Assembly: GCA_021776235.1 (NCBI GenBank)
Contig: JAJFGG010000097.1
Span: forward strand, 1 to 64,000
Source of the DNA: Alphaproteobacteria bacterium
Lineage (GTDB): Bacteria; Pseudomonadota; Alphaproteobacteria; GCA-2731375
Length of the DNA: 64,000 nucleotides
Direction of reading: 5' to 3'
Both the position numbers and the translations under genes were made by a program. Below, in pieces: positions 16,724 through 25,538 of the stretch. Within the stretch, counting starts at the first letter, position 1. The number at the start of each line of letters is the position of its first letter. Below the pieces are notes generated by a model. The model was given only the letters and a program-made list of their open reading frames with translations, was not told where the DNA came from and searched no databases.

Positions 16724-17224
16724 CTAGCGTTCCTTGCCGCAGGTCGGATCTTTCCAACGCGGATCCGCCCTGTACCTCACCGTGCCTTCCAAGAAATAGG
16801 CTCTGGCGAAGCGATCCATGTCGCAACCCATCGCGACTGCCTGAGGTTTCAGTCTCTCGTCAATGAACTTGCAAAGACGATCCGCTTCGTCGTGACCAGC
16901 CTTTGCGTCCATGGCTCGCACCATAGTGACCGCAAAACCTGCGTGGGTCTGCTCCAACCCGCCCAAGGAAAGAGAAACAGGTCTTTTGCGGTCATAGATT
17001 TCGGCCCTGATACGGGCCGCCTCGACATACGTCTCGTCGCAACTGAGGGATTTCTCAGCAAAATTTGTGGTCCGGACCGGAATTCCTGCACAACCCACGA
17101 GGACCACGCACACCAGCATGGCGAATCCAAGCTTAAGTGATGCCGGCTTTCGTTGTCGGATAAAAATCTTCCTAGAACGGCCGAGCCGTTGTCGCTCCGC
17201 AGCCATCCTCAATTTGTGAAGCAT
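16724..17224 (-). CDS. Small putative lipoprotein in the tRNA-bounded islet
   Basis: Up to 166 residues. A hydrophobic stretch LGFAMLVCVVLVGCAG ends in a lipobox (LVGC), predicting export and lipidation. The mature part has several Cys residues (LSCDETY, DRLCKF, GCDMDRF, DPTCGKER) but no domain I recognise. The start is uncertain: the longest frame begins at 17224, with a shorter choice at Met7. It lies between the two direct repeats at 16545 and 17718, so it may be cargo of a small integrated element. Confidence 0.5.
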   Translation of the reverse strand: MLHKLRMAAERQRLGRSRKIFIRQRKPASLKLGFAMLVCVVLVGCAGIPVRTTNFAEKSLSCDETYVEAARIRAEIYDRKRPVSLSLGGLEQTHAGFAVTMVRAMDAKAGHDEADRLCKFIDERLKPQAVAMGCDMDRFARAYFLEGTVRYRADPRWKDPTCGKER

Positions 17225-17357
17225 AGTCTAGCCGCCATTTATCAAGACAAATCATCAATTCGATAATAATGTGCGTCGTTAAAACAACAAGTGACGATAA
17301 GTGGTGGGTAGTGGGTCAGTTTGAATTATCTGCAAGCGCGGCGATGTCTTCTAAGTT

Positions 17358-17496
17358 GTAACCGTCCGGCGTTGCCGCCCTATCTCGGGACGGATGGCCC
17401 TGTTAGGCTGAGGCTTCAACGTAACGCCAAGGCATGAGTTCGTCGAGCTTGGTGATTTTGTGCTCGGCGATGCGACCCAGAACATCGGTGAGCCAC
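17358..17496 (-). mobile_element. IS66-family 3' end, copy 3
   Basis: Inverted relative to copies 1 and 2. The outermost bases are GTAACCGTCCGGCG at 17358-17371, starting with the GTAA typical of IS66 ends. Minus-strand codons give [29 protein letters not shown] and a stop. Only the last 139 bases of the element remain. The adjoining stretch 17497-17717 contains an unrecognised minus-strand open frame and no supported gene. Confidence 0.72.
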
Positions 17497-17717
17497 GAAC
17501 AGGCAAGGGGTCGCGTCTTGAATTGTGCATTTCGCGTCCTGATTCAAGAATGCGCCGTTAAGCCGGGTTCTCAATATTGCGTCGTTGATATCCGCCGGCG
17601 CCGTGGCCGCATCGCTACCGCGCGGCACGATATCAAAGCTAAAGCCTTCCTCCGTGCCAGGTGCGACGATTTTGACGCGGCCTGGTCGGGCGTTTAAGCG
17701 ACCATTATTCTTACTAG

Positions 17718-17817
17718 GAAAGTTTGCCACTTTGCGCTAAGTCATTGAGGTATATAAAGGTGAACAGGGCGCGAACTTTGGCAAACCCCATTGATTGCAT
17801 TGAGATTAGACTTACTT
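17718..17817 (+). repeat. Direct repeat B
   Basis: Second copy of the block at 16545-16665 with a single rather than double CGCTAAGTCATTGAGGTATA(TA) unit. It runs straight into the tRNA-Pro 3' fragment at 17815. Confidence 0.75.
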
Positions 17818-17861
17818 TGGGAGCAGAGGGTCGGAGGTTCGAATCCTCTCTCCCCGACCAA
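17815..17861 (+). repeat. Duplicated 3' half of tRNA-Pro (attachment-site-like)
   Basis: 47 bases from CTTTGGGAGCAGAGGG to CTCCCCGACCAA equal 16449-16495 except for one A/G change in the T-loop. The 5' half of the tRNA is missing, so it is not a functional tRNA. A full tRNA at one side and its 3' half at the other is the classic footprint of tRNA-site integration. Confidence 0.8.
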
Positions 17862-17900
17862 TATTTTCAGGGTCCGACCCGGATCTCGCCGGATCACCGG

Positions 17901-18167
17901 CTAACAATGGTCCTGGTCTTTTTTCTTTCTCGCGGCGTGCCAACCGGCAACCAGCACAGCGGCGCCTAAAATGCCGCCGAAAATTATCGCAAGTTTACTG
18001 GGTTGGGGATAAATCCACAGGGCCAGATAGCTGCCGCCGAAAGCATCCACGGTGCTGGCAACGAAATAGCCGACCGCAAGCAGGAGGTCCTTTTTCACAA
18101 AGACGGCGGGAATAAAGCCGATGCAGCAGGCGATGGATATCACGATGATGGTATCGAAGGGGTGCAT
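17901..18167 (-). CDS. Small membrane protein, unknown function
   Basis: 88 residues with two or three predicted transmembrane helices: FDTIIVISIACCIGFIPAVF, LLLAVGYFVASTVDAFGGSY and LAIIFGGILGAAVLVAGW. The tail is basic and hydrophilic (HAARKKKDQDHC). No family recognised. It lies just beyond the tRNA-derived repeat and upstream of another small exported protein on the same strand. Confidence 0.5.
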   Translation of the reverse strand: MHPFDTIIVISIACCIGFIPAVFVKKDLLLAVGYFVASTVDAFGGSYLALWIYPQPSKLAIIFGGILGAAVLVAGWHAARKKKDQDHC

Positions 18168-18189
18168 TGAGCGTTGTTTCGTGGCGATT

Positions 18190-18519
18190 TCAGCGATGCT
18201 CCGAAATGCAGTCGTAACCGTACAGGCGGGTGATGTCGGACTCCGTTATTGCCGTGGAACCGATCTTGACCGCATGCTTGCCAAATCTCTCGCAGTATTT
18301 TTGCGCAAAGTCATAGGGGTCGGTTATCTTTCCCGCCTCGATGCTGACCGTGTTTTCGTTGCCGCCAAGAATGGCGGGCGCATCAAGCATGGTCTTCGAA
18401 CATTGCGGCAATACGGCGCTTGCCAGCAACAGCAACGCAAGGCCGATTGAACGATTGGCTCCAGGCCGGGGCAATCGCCATGCTGTGAAAATTTTCTTGT
18501 CATTCATGCGCCACAGCAT
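18190..18519 (-). CDS. Small putative lipoprotein
   Basis: The frame allows a start at 18558, 18519 or 18507; 18519 (MLWRMNDKK) is used here without a clear ribosome binding site to decide. A hydrophobic segment SIGLALLLLASAVLPQC ends in Cys and predicts a lipoprotein signal peptide. The mature part of about 75 residues contains ITDPYDFAQKYCERFGKHA and is not recognised. Unknown function. Confidence 0.45.
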   Translation of the reverse strand: MLWRMNDKKIFTAWRLPRPGANRSIGLALLLLASAVLPQCSKTMLDAPAILGGNENTVSIEAGKITDPYDFAQKYCERFGKHAVKIGSTAITESDITRLYGYDCISEHR

Positions 18520-18612
18520 AACCGAAGCAGGTGGTTTCAGCGGAGCGAAAAAATCCACATGGGCACGGCATTGGACCTCAGCGGACAGCCCGGATTCAAA
18601 CGGACATGGGCT

Positions 18613-19287
18613 TTAATCGGCGGCGAAGCAGTAGAGCAGGCCGGCGCCGCCCGTCGATACCAGATTGGCCTGGCTGCAGCCGCGCGAGCCGTGGGCTGCG
18701 TTCCAGGAAATATTGCCGCCGCCATGGCGGTCATGATGCCCGACACTGGCGCTGCCCTTGTCGTTGCTGGTCCAGTTGCTGCAGGTATGATCGCCCTTTT
18801 CCCAGGGGAAATAGGCGGTGCCGTCATCCTTGGAGCCGGTCAGAATGTCATGCCGGTTAGGCTTGTCGCCGCGGCCATTGACCAGTTTGCCATTTTCATC
18901 CACCGCCGTGCGCTTCACCAGGTTGGGGCTGATATGCAGCTGATCAAGATCGCTGGCAATCAAATCGCCCTTGGCATTGTACCAGGGCCCCTGACCGATC
19001 CGGTCCCGGGCGGAAATGCCGCGCTTGCCTTCAACCTGGGTGGAAAGATAGGCGCGCCAGGTGCGGCCGTTTGAGCCGGCCGCCTCGGCCAGCTTTTTAC
19101 AATGGGCATCGCCACCCGCCAGGCCGCCCAGATTGGCGCCATCACCGACGCCGACACTGGTGACGAAGAAACCCATGGAGTGATCCCCGGCCAGCGCCGA
19201 CGGGCTGCCGAGCAAAAGCACCAACCCCGCGGCGGCCCCAAACGCAGTAAATCCATTGCTGATCTTCATTGTGGCGTCCTTTTCCAT
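18613..19287 (-). CDS. Exported lectin-like conserved protein
   Basis: 224 residues; the Met at residue 7 (MKISNGF) is an alternative start. A cleavable signal peptide ends near SPSALAG. The mature protein shows FFVTSVGVGDGANLGGLAGG, RTWRAYLSTQ, ARDRIGQGPWYNAKG, PNRHDILTGS, TCSNWTS, VGHHDRHGGG and RGCSQANL. This set of motifs marks a common exported family in alphaproteobacteria often labelled lectin. Conserved cysteines suggest disulphides. Likely periplasmic or secreted; function not known. Confidence 0.72.
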   Translation of the reverse strand: MEKDATMKISNGFTAFGAAAGLVLLLGSPSALAGDHSMGFFVTSVGVGDGANLGGLAGGDAHCKKLAEAAGSNGRTWRAYLSTQVEGKRGISARDRIGQGPWYNAKGDLIASDLDQLHISPNLVKRTAVDENGKLVNGRGDKPNRHDILTGSKDDGTAYFPWEKGDHTCSNWTSNDKGSASVGHHDRHGGGNISWNAAHGSRGCSQANLVSTGGAGLLYCFAAD

Positions 19288-19684
19288 GGTAAATTTGCTG
19301 AAAATTCTAGTGCCGTCACCATTGCCTGCCTAGGGCCTGCGGCACGACCTCACGGATTTATGAACGGCTCGGCCTATGCACGGCAGACCCTCGGCCAATA
19401 CCGCCGCCGCCGCCCGGCGCAGCTAATTGGCCGCCACGGCCGCAAATTGATTTGCAGGGTTATCCGTGCGACAGTTGACTTTGGCGCTGCTCCGGCTTGA
19501 TGGGATTAATCTTGCCGGGGGGCGGTCGGATTGGGGCAAACTCGAAAGACCCCAGTGGCTGTCGTAAGGGGCCTGAATAACATGCCATTGGCCGCCAAGC
19601 GGTCAAAAGGCACAACGACAACAAGACTGTGACAACAAAACCGTGACAACAAAACTGCGAAAACAAAACTGCAGGGGGTGCACT
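19288..19684. other. Intergenic region upstream of phnD with 14-base tandem repeats
   Basis: No supported gene in these 397 bases. Just before the phnD ribosome binding site lie three tandem 14-base units: GTGACAACAAAACC (19629), GTGACAACAAAACT (19643) and GCGAAAACAAAACT (19657), with a partial unit before them. The unit length keeps no codon frame. It may be a regulatory repeat or a slippage product. Confidence 0.6.
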
Positions 19685-20722
19685 ATGACTTTATTTCCGA
19701 CGACACGGCGCTATTCCATGGCCGCTCTTCTCGCCACCGCTAGCGTAGCGTTCTCGATCGTCGCCGCCAGCCCGGCATTCGCGGCTTGTCAGAGCCGCGG
19801 CAATCTTGACGCCCGTTACTGCGACGACAACGGTGATCTCGTCGCCGATACGCCGACCGACGCGAGCAAGTGGATTGATCCCGATACTTTGATTTTCTCC
19901 TACACGCCGGTCGAAGATCCTTCGGTCTACGAGAACGTGTTTACCGAATTCATGGACTACCTGGCCAAAAAAACCGGCAAGAAGGTCAGATGGTATGGCG
20001 CCGAATCCTATGCGGCACAGGTCGAGGCAATGCGTTCCGGCCGACTGCATGTGGCCGGCATCTCGACCGGTCCAACCGTATTCGGCGTCAACCTCGCCGG
20101 TTACGTGCCGGTTGCGATGATGGGCAAGGCCGACGGCTCGTTCGGCTACCGCTTGGCGCTGATCACCCATAAGAGTTCCGACATCAAGAAGGTTACCGAT
20201 ATCAAGGGCCGTAAAATCGCCCATGTCACGCCATCATCCAACTCTGGAAATCAGGCGCCGCGCGCCCTGTTCAAATCCATGGGCGTGGTGCCGGACAAGG
20301 ATTACAAGGTGATCTACTCCGGCAAGCACGATAACTCGATCATGGGTGTTGCCAACAAGGACTATGATGCCGCGCCAATCGCCGATGTCGTGATGGAACG
20401 GATGCACGACAAGGGCGTGGTCAACAAGGACGAACTGCGTATTATCTGGCAGTCGCGGCTGTTTCCGACCACCTCCTATGGCTTTGCCCATAACCTTACG
20501 CCGGACCTGCAACGCCAGATTACCCATGCTTTCCTGTCTTTTGACTGGACCGGCACGGCCCTGAAGAAAGAGTTCGGCAAGAAGTCGGATCGTTTCATCT
20601 CGATCAGCTTTAAAGACAACTGGTTGGATATTCGGACCATCCAGGAAACCAACGGCGTGCAGTACACGGATGCCGCTTTGAAGGGCCTGAAACTGAAGAA
20701 GAAGAAAAAGAAGAAAAAATAG
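19685..20722 (+). CDS. phnD: Phosphonate-type ABC transporter substrate-binding protein
   Basis: 345 residues from the ATG at 19685, preceded by AGGGGG. A signal peptide ends at SPAFA. The mature protein has IFSYTPVEDPSVYENVF, MDYLAKKTGKKVRWYGAESY, VAGISTGPTVFGVNLAGYVP and KGRKIAHVTPSSNSGNQAPR, the fingerprint of PhnD-type phosphonate/phosphite/phosphate receptors. The gene order phnD-C-E-E supports it. The C-terminus ends in an unusual run KLKKKKKKKK not expected in the family. No C-P lyase genes are in the window, so the ligand is open. Confidence 0.9.
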   Translation: MTLFPTTRRYSMAALLATASVAFSIVAASPAFAACQSRGNLDARYCDDNGDLVADTPTDASKWIDPDTLIFSYTPVEDPSVYENVFTEFMDYLAKKTGKKVRWYGAESYAAQVEAMRSGRLHVAGISTGPTVFGVNLAGYVPVAMMGKADGSFGYRLALITHKSSDIKKVTDIKGRKIAHVTPSSNSGNQAPRALFKSMGVVPDKDYKVIYSGKHDNSIMGVANKDYDAAPIADVVMERMHDKGVVNKDELRIIWQSRLFPTTSYGFAHNLTPDLQRQITHAFLSFDWTGTALKKEFGKKSDRFISISFKDNWLDIRTIQETNGVQYTDAALKGLKLKKKKKKKK

Positions 20723-20841
20723 CGAGCAAAACGCGGAACGTATTACGAATCTGGTTGCGGTTGTCCGTGATGTCTCGGCGTGCGGGGCATGTCACGCGGG
20801 CACCGCAGTCTAACGTATCGGGCGAACGTATCGGGTAGGCC

Positions 20842-21687
20842 ATGCTGACAATCACCGATCTGACCAAACAGTATCCGACCGGGCTCAAGGCCCTGCATGG
20901 CATCAGCCTCACCGTCGATGAACCGCAGGTGGTGGCCATCATTGGTCCGTCCGGCGCCGGCAAATCGACGTTGATCCGCTGCGTCAATCGGCTGGTCGAG
21001 CCAACCAGCGGATCTGTGCTACTCGACGGCACGGATATCACCAAACTGGGCCGCGGCCCGCTGCGCCGGGCGCGCCGGCGTATGGGCATGATCTTCCAGG
21101 AATACAATCTGGTGGACCGGTTGACGGTGATGGAGAACCTGCTGTCCGGCCGGCTTGGCTATGTCGGGTTTTGGCGCGCCTTTCGGCGCAATTATCCGGC
21201 TGCCGACGTACAGGCGGCCTATGCGTTGCTGGACCGTGTCGGCCTGCATGGTTACGAAAACACCCGCGCGGACGCACTGTCCGGTGGGCAGCGGCAACGG
21301 GTGGGCATCGGCCGAGCGTTGATGCAGCAACCCGATTTGTTGCTGGTCGACGAGCCGACGGCGAGCCTCGATCCCAAGACCTCGCGTCAAATCATGCGCA
21401 TCATCGTCGAATTGGCCCATGAGCGAGGCACGCCGGCGCTGCTTAACATCCACGATGTGCCGTTGGCGCGTTCCCATGCCGACCGCATCATTGGCCTGAC
21501 GGCCGGCGCGATCGTGTTTGATGGCAAACCGGATGACTTGAACGAAGCGGTCCTGACCGAGATTTACGGCGAAGAGGATTGGAGCAAAACCGTCGGCCGT
21601 GACGATGACGACGATGGCGGTGGGAACGCTGCCCCTGGGCGTTCGGGACGGCCCGGCGATCTGGATAGTGCGGCCGTGGCCGGATGA
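20842..21687 (+). CDS. phnC: Phosphonate-type ABC transporter ATP-binding protein
   Basis: 281 residues with Walker [10 protein letters not shown], signature [15 protein letters not shown] and Walker [13 protein letters not shown]. PhnC-specific features include [20 protein letters not shown] and a C-terminal acidic/glycine extension (DDDDDGGGN). It energises import with the two PhnE permeases that follow. Its stop overlaps the first permease start (ATGA). About 120 bases separate it from phnD. Confidence 0.92.
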   Translation: MLTITDLTKQYPTGLKALHGISLTVDEPQVVAIIGPSGAGKSTLIRCVNRLVEPTSGSVLLDGTDITKLGRGPLRRARRRMGMIFQEYNLVDRLTVMENLLSGRLGYVGFWRAFRRNYPAADVQAAYALLDRVGLHGYENTRADALSGGQRQRVGIGRALMQQPDLLLVDEPTASLDPKTSRQIMRIIVELAHERGTPALLNIHDVPLARSHADRIIGLTAGAIVFDGKPDDLNEAVLTEIYGEEDWSKTVGRDDDDDGGGNAAPGRSGRPGDLDSAAVAG

Positions 21688-22493
21688 GCGCACCCTCGAC
21701 GGAAAGCTACCCGGCAACCTGGAAACCCCCGGGGCTGATCGCAAATCCCCTGATGCAGCGCGGTGTTGTGGCCCTGACCGTGCTGTACATATTGTGGTCA
21801 ATTGGCTCGTTGGAAATTGACTGGTCGCGCATCGCCCAGGGTTTCGACCGCGCCGGCAATTTGTTCGGGCGCATGTTTCCGCCCAGTTTCGAGCGCTGGG
21901 AGTTGCTGCTGAAAGGGTTTCGCGAGAGCCTCCAAATGGCTCTGGCGGCGAGCTTTTTTGGCATGGTCCTGGCTATCCCCGTCGGTCTCTGCGCAGCGCG
22001 CAATCTGGCCCCCAGGCCGGTCTATCTTGTCGCGCGGGGCATTATCGTCATCACCAGAACCTTTCACGAAGTCATCATCGCAATCATCTTCGTCAAGATT
22101 TTCGGCTTCGGCCCCCTTGCCGGTGTGCTGACCTTGATTGTGGCAAGCGTCAGCTTCATCTCGAAAATGCTGGCCGAGGACATCGAGAACATGACGCCGG
22201 GCGCAATGGAAGCGGTCCGGGCCACCGGCGCCAGTTTTCCAAAATTCCTGATCTACGCCATCACGCCGCAGATCATGCCGCGCTATCTGGGCCTCTCGAT
22301 CTATCGCCTCGACGCCAATATCCGTCACTCGACCGTGGTCGGCATCGTGGGCGCGGGGGGTATTGGCCAGGTGTTGCAGGCCTCTTTCAACCGCTACGAC
22401 TATGACTTCAGTCTGGCGATCCTGATCTCCATCGTCGCGCTGGTCTTCATCGGCGAGTTTTTCAGCGCCTGGATCAGGGGCCGGCTGCGATGA
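21684..22493 (+). CDS. phnE: Phosphonate-type ABC transporter permease 1
   Basis: 269 residues with about six transmembrane helices. The EAA-loop region reads [20 protein letters not shown] and the downstream stretch [18 protein letters not shown] is typical of PhnE. An N-terminal helix begins near [14 protein letters not shown]. Inner-membrane channel half; start and stop overlap both neighbours by four bases. Confidence 0.9.
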   Translation: MSAPSTESYPATWKPPGLIANPLMQRGVVALTVLYILWSIGSLEIDWSRIAQGFDRAGNLFGRMFPPSFERWELLLKGFRESLQMALAASFFGMVLAIPVGLCAARNLAPRPVYLVARGIIVITRTFHEVIIAIIFVKIFGFGPLAGVLTLIVASVSFISKMLAEDIENMTPGAMEAVRATGASFPKFLIYAITPQIMPRYLGLSIYRLDANIRHSTVVGIVGAGGIGQVLQASFNRYDYDFSLAILISIVALVFIGEFFSAWIRGRLR

Positions 22494-23302
22494 CCCTTGA
22501 CGAACATGCCAAACGCTATCCGGAGGTCTGGCGCCGCTTCCAGCCACGCCAAACGCTGATCCGCTATGCCTGGTACGTGGGTATCGTATTCGTTGCCGTC
22601 TGGTCGGTGCAGCAGTTGGAAGTGCCGTGGTTCTATTTTCTTGATGCCCATGTCCAGGCGGCGGATTTGTTTGTCCGCATGTTCCCGCCTGATTGGGCGT
22701 TTTTCGAAGAGGTGCTCGACCCGCTGATCGAGACCATGCACATCGCCACGCTCGGCACCGCGATTGCCTTCTTCATGGCGTTCCCCATCGCTTTCCTGTC
22801 GGCCCGCAACACCACCTTCAACACCGCGACCTGGTTATTGGGCCGCTTCATTCTGGTGACGTCGCGCTCTGTCAACACCATTGTCTGGGGCTTGTTGTTC
22901 ATCGCCATATTCGGGCCGGGACCGGTGGCCGGCATCTGCGCCATCGCGGCACGCTCTATCGGCTTCCTGGGCAAGCTGATCGCCGAGGCGATCGAGGAGG
23001 CTGACGAAGGCGCCATTGAAGCCATCGAAGCGACCGGGGCCTCGCGCCTTCAGGTGCTTTGGCTGGGCGTATTGCCGCAGGTATTGCCGGTCATCTGGGG
23101 CACCACGGTTTATCGCTGGGACATCAATATCCGGGAATCCACGGTGCTTGGTTTCGTCGGCGGCGGCGGCATCGGCATCATGCTCTATTCGTCGATCAAT
23201 CAGTTCGCCTGGCGCGAGGTCGGCATCATGCTGATTGCCATCTTCGCCGTGGTCATCGTTGGCGAATTCATATCAGCGGCGATCCGTCAGCGCATTACCT
23301 AA
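22490..23302 (+). CDS. phnE: Phosphonate-type ABC transporter permease 2
   Basis: 270 residues, paralogous to the preceding permease. The EAA loop reads IEAIEATGASRLQVLWLGVL and is followed by RESTVLGFVGGGGIGIML. Helices include AFFMAFPIAFLSARNT and FILVTSRSVNTIVWGLLFIA. Two different PhnE subunits presumably form a heterodimeric channel with PhnC. Last gene of the transporter operon; no clear terminator follows. Confidence 0.9.
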   Translation: MTLDEHAKRYPEVWRRFQPRQTLIRYAWYVGIVFVAVWSVQQLEVPWFYFLDAHVQAADLFVRMFPPDWAFFEEVLDPLIETMHIATLGTAIAFFMAFPIAFLSARNTTFNTATWLLGRFILVTSRSVNTIVWGLLFIAIFGPGPVAGICAIAARSIGFLGKLIAEAIEEADEGAIEAIEATGASRLQVLWLGVLPQVLPVIWGTTVYRWDINIRESTVLGFVGGGGIGIMLYSSINQFAWREVGIMLIAIFAVVIVGEFISAAIRQRIT

Positions 23303-23353
23303 TACCACCTTGCGATGATAGGGGCTGGCAATCCGGCGAACTTTGAAAATAGT

Positions 23354-23539
23354 CTAGAAGCAGCTAAACCGGTCCCATTGCATGGCCATGAAATGCTGTA
23401 TCAAGCCATCCATGAAGAAAGACCAGACAGGCGTCAAGGCGCCGGTCACTGCCGCAACCAGAACGCCGCCAAATACGGCACCGCCACCAATTATGGCGTA
23501 ATTCGCATTCCTGTCTTCCATGCCCTCAATATAACCCAA
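23354..23539 (-). CDS. Possible small membrane protein
   Basis: 61 residues, or 55 from the internal Met7, with one strong hydrophobic helix IIGGGAVFGGVLVAAVTGAL. No family recognised and no strong ribosome binding site. It is on the same strand as the downstream-located copper cluster but separated from it. Could be a chance frame. Confidence 0.3.
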   Translation of the reverse strand: MGYIEGMEDRNANYAIIGGGAVFGGVLVAAVTGALTPVWSFFMDGLIQHFMAMQWDRFSCF

Positions 23540-23572
23540 CCGCCGGCGATGGCAAAACTGGATGCTGCATTG

Positions 23573-24127
23573 CTAAGGCGAATACCTCCTCTGCAAGCAG
23601 AATCCTTGTGCCGGCACATCAAGGGCGCTGTTGAACTTGCTCGACATGTTTTGAAACGCGATGAGGCCGGTCAACTCGACCAAAGCGTCATCGTCGAAAT
23701 GTTGCTTAAGCCGTGCAATGAGTTCATCGTCGACCTTTCGGTCCGAGTGAGTCATGGCTTCGGTATATTCGAGCGCATCACGCTCAAGAATATCAAACAG
23801 CTTGCTGTCACGCCAACCGTGAAGAGCCTCGACTTTTTCCATTGAAACGCCGCGTTTCAATAGCGACGAGGCATTGATGTCTACGCAAAACGCGCAGTCG
23901 TTGATCTGAGAAACACGGACGGTGACGAGGGACCGAAGGGCGGCATCAAGGGGCGAGAGCTTCCGGTTCAAGGCGCCATACAGAAGCGCCAGCGTAGCGA
24001 AGACCCACGGCGACCGACCCCACAACATGCCTGGTTCAAGAACCTTCCCGTAAGTCTCCTTCTGTTTCCAAAAGAACGCGCGAATAAACCAAGGATATTC
24101 TGAAATGGGTTTTACTTGAATATGCAC
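23573..24127 (-). CDS. Carboxymuconolactone decarboxylase / AhpD-like protein
   Basis: 184 residues starting with GTG; AAAGGATC lies upstream. The core SPLDAALRSLVTVRVSQIND followed by CAFCVDINAS carries the CxxC of AhpD-type alkylhydroperoxidase proteins in the CMD family. Such proteins are usually small cytoplasmic thiol peroxidase-like enzymes. It lies at the distal end of the copper-linked gene group, which fits a role in redox stress, but no direct evidence ties it to copper. Confidence 0.8.
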   Translation of the reverse strand: MHIQVKPISEYPWFIRAFFWKQKETYGKVLEPGMLWGRSPWVFATLALLYGALNRKLSPLDAALRSLVTVRVSQINDCAFCVDINASSLLKRGVSMEKVEALHGWRDSKLFDILERDALEYTEAMTHSDRKVDDELIARLKQHFDDDALVELTGLIAFQNMSSKFNSALDVPAQGFCLQRRYSP

Positions 24128-24258
24128 GGATTCGATCCTTTTCCCATGGTTGCGCTAAGGCCGAATTACAATCAACATGGAGCCATCAGTGGATGCAGCG
24201 CATGTGGCGTCCGCGCTGGCAGGCAAGAATGCGAAAGTTCCAAAGGTCCGTTGCGCGG

Positions 24259-24606
24259 CTATTTTTCAAGTTCCGCGCACCTGGCTCGATAATCGTCCGC
24301 GTCGATTTCGCCACGGGCAAAGCGTTCATCGAGTATCCCGCGCGCGTTTGAAATTGCCGAATTGGCCGAAGCTGATGTGGGCAGGAACCATCTCGCCATA
24401 AAAAGGGCGACGGCGACAACAACAACAACGATGATGATCATCATGAGAGGTCCCATGAACATCATGGGCCAGCCTCCACCCCATCCATGATGATGACCGA
24501 ACCCGCTGGATTGACTATCGGCTAAAGCCGTCAAAGTGAATCCCAACGTTATCGAAACAGCCATCGCGGCACTCACACACCGTATTCCCGACGCGGATAT
24601 GGACAT
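24259..24606 (-). CDS. Exported/membrane SHOCT-domain small protein
   Basis: 115 residues from the ATG at 24606, chosen because AAGGAGA sits just before it. An N-terminal signal segment (CVSAAMAVSITLGFTLTALA) is followed by a Gly/His/Trp-rich stretch (SSGFGHHHGWGGGWPMM) and a long transmembrane helix (MMIIIVVVVVAVALFM). The C-terminal ARGILDERFARGEIDADDY is a SHOCT domain. The histidine-rich loop could bind copper, which suits the location. Function unknown. Confidence 0.72.
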   Translation of the reverse strand: MSISASGIRCVSAAMAVSITLGFTLTALADSQSSGFGHHHGWGGGWPMMFMGPLMMIIIVVVVVAVALFMARWFLPTSASANSAISNARGILDERFARGEIDADDYRARCAELEK

Positions 24607-24631
24607 ATTCGTCTCCTTTTCCATCAGCGTT

Positions 24632-24868
24632 CTAACCTTTGATGCTGAGTTGAAAATCAAGCACGGCGCGCTGGACTTCCTTGAGTCTGAGTTTGATCTC
24701 GGCCACGGCCTGATGCGTCGCCCTACTGTCAAGGTGGATCTCGACGTGGCACATCGGGCACCAATACGCCTTGTTATCCTTGATCCATTCGAATGTCTTT
24801 TCGATTTCGCCGCCGCAATCCGGGCAGGTAATAGCAATCGACAGTTGATCAAGCTGTTGCGCGTTCAT
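24632..24868 (-). CDS. Small zinc-ribbon protein
   Basis: 78 residues with two Cys pairs, CPDCGG and CPMC, forming a likely zinc ribbon, followed by a helical region (AVAEIKLRLKEVQRAVLDF). GGGAGA precedes the ATG. It sits between a copper-inducible cytochrome gene and the SHOCT protein on the same strand. No named family recognised; a metal-binding or regulatory adaptor is possible. Confidence 0.6.
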   Translation of the reverse strand: MNAQQLDQLSIAITCPDCGGEIEKTFEWIKDNKAYWCPMCHVEIHLDSRATHQAVAEIKLRLKEVQRAVLDFQLSIKG

Positions 24869-24922
24869 TATTTTAGTCTCCCGCGTGTTTTCTATTCACT
24901 GCGCTCCTGGCGGCGCTGTCTC

Positions 24923-25393
24923 CTAGCGCATGCGGTGGGATTGATAGCCTATGCCGTTCGCAACCTGTAATTCACGGACATAGCCTATGATCGCCTTGGT
25001 GTCCGACGCGCTGACTTGGGGTTGTGGCGGCATGTTACCGAACCGCCAATGATGCTGAGTTACGCCCCTTTGCAGAGCGAGCGAAAACGCACCATCTGCG
25101 TGATGTCCGGGATTATAGATCTTGTGCACCAGTGGCGGTCCGCCGTCACCGCCGGCGGCGTTCTGGCCATGGCAAGAGGCACAATTCGCCGCGAACGCTT
25201 TCTCGCCTTTCTGGCCAATCATCGAAAGCGCCGGAATTTTGACATTGATGACCGACACTGAACCGCTCTTGTCCAATGATTGATTGATCATGACCCAGGC
25301 GCCGCCAGCCACAACAGCCAGAACCAGCAATGCCGGCAGCTTCTCCTTCAGGCGTTCCGTGATGTCCTTGGTCTCAACTGATTTCTTGCTCAT
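24923..25393 (-). CDS. Membrane-anchored cytochrome c, CueR-promoter driven
   Basis: 156 residues from the ATG at 25393. An N-terminal helix LPALLVLAVVAGGAWVMI anchors it. The haem motif CASCH sits in AFAANCASCHGQNAAGGDGG, and a distal Met is available in NMPPQPQVSA. The single-haem domain faces the periplasm. A CueR-type promoter lies at 25444-25474, with its -10 about 50 bases before the start, so copper induction is likely. The open frame extends far upstream, but that part overlaps the promoter and is not coding. Confidence 0.82.
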   Translation of the reverse strand: MSKKSVETKDITERLKEKLPALLVLAVVAGGAWVMINQSLDKSGSVSVINVKIPALSMIGQKGEKAFAANCASCHGQNAAGGDGGPPLVHKIYNPGHHADGAFSLALQRGVTQHHWRFGNMPPQPQVSASDTKAIIGYVRELQVANGIGYQSHRMR

Positions 25394-25443
25394 GACATGC
25401 AGCTCTAAATTCACGGGCCCATAGGTTTCATGCTTCCACAACG

Positions 25444-25474
25444 AGTATCGTTGTTCCCGCCACTGGAAGGTAAA
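25444..25474 (-). promoter_or_regulatory. CueR-type promoter of the cytochrome c gene
   Basis: On the minus strand, -35 TTTACC (25469-25474) and -10 GATACT (25444-25449) are separated by exactly 19 bases containing TTCCAGTGGCGGGAA. A 19-base spacer with a dyad is the hallmark of MerR/CueR-activated promoters. Confidence 0.7.
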
Positions 25475-25538
25475 GCTGTTTTCTCGTGAATTTCGAGGGA
25501 TGGTCAAAATGCCGCGGGCCTTTCGACATGATGCGGTA

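Noticed and set aside
17497-17717. Minus-strand frame 17416-17730 as a gene
   Set aside because: It runs from the repeat block into the IS66 remnant; the middle part is unrecognised and likely residual debris.
17815-17861. Second tRNA-Pro gene
   Set aside because: Only the anticodon-to-CCA half is present; the acceptor 5' strand and D-arm are missing.
19617-19670. CRISPR-like array
   Set aside because: The 14-base units are directly contiguous without spacers; it is a tandem repeat, not a CRISPR.
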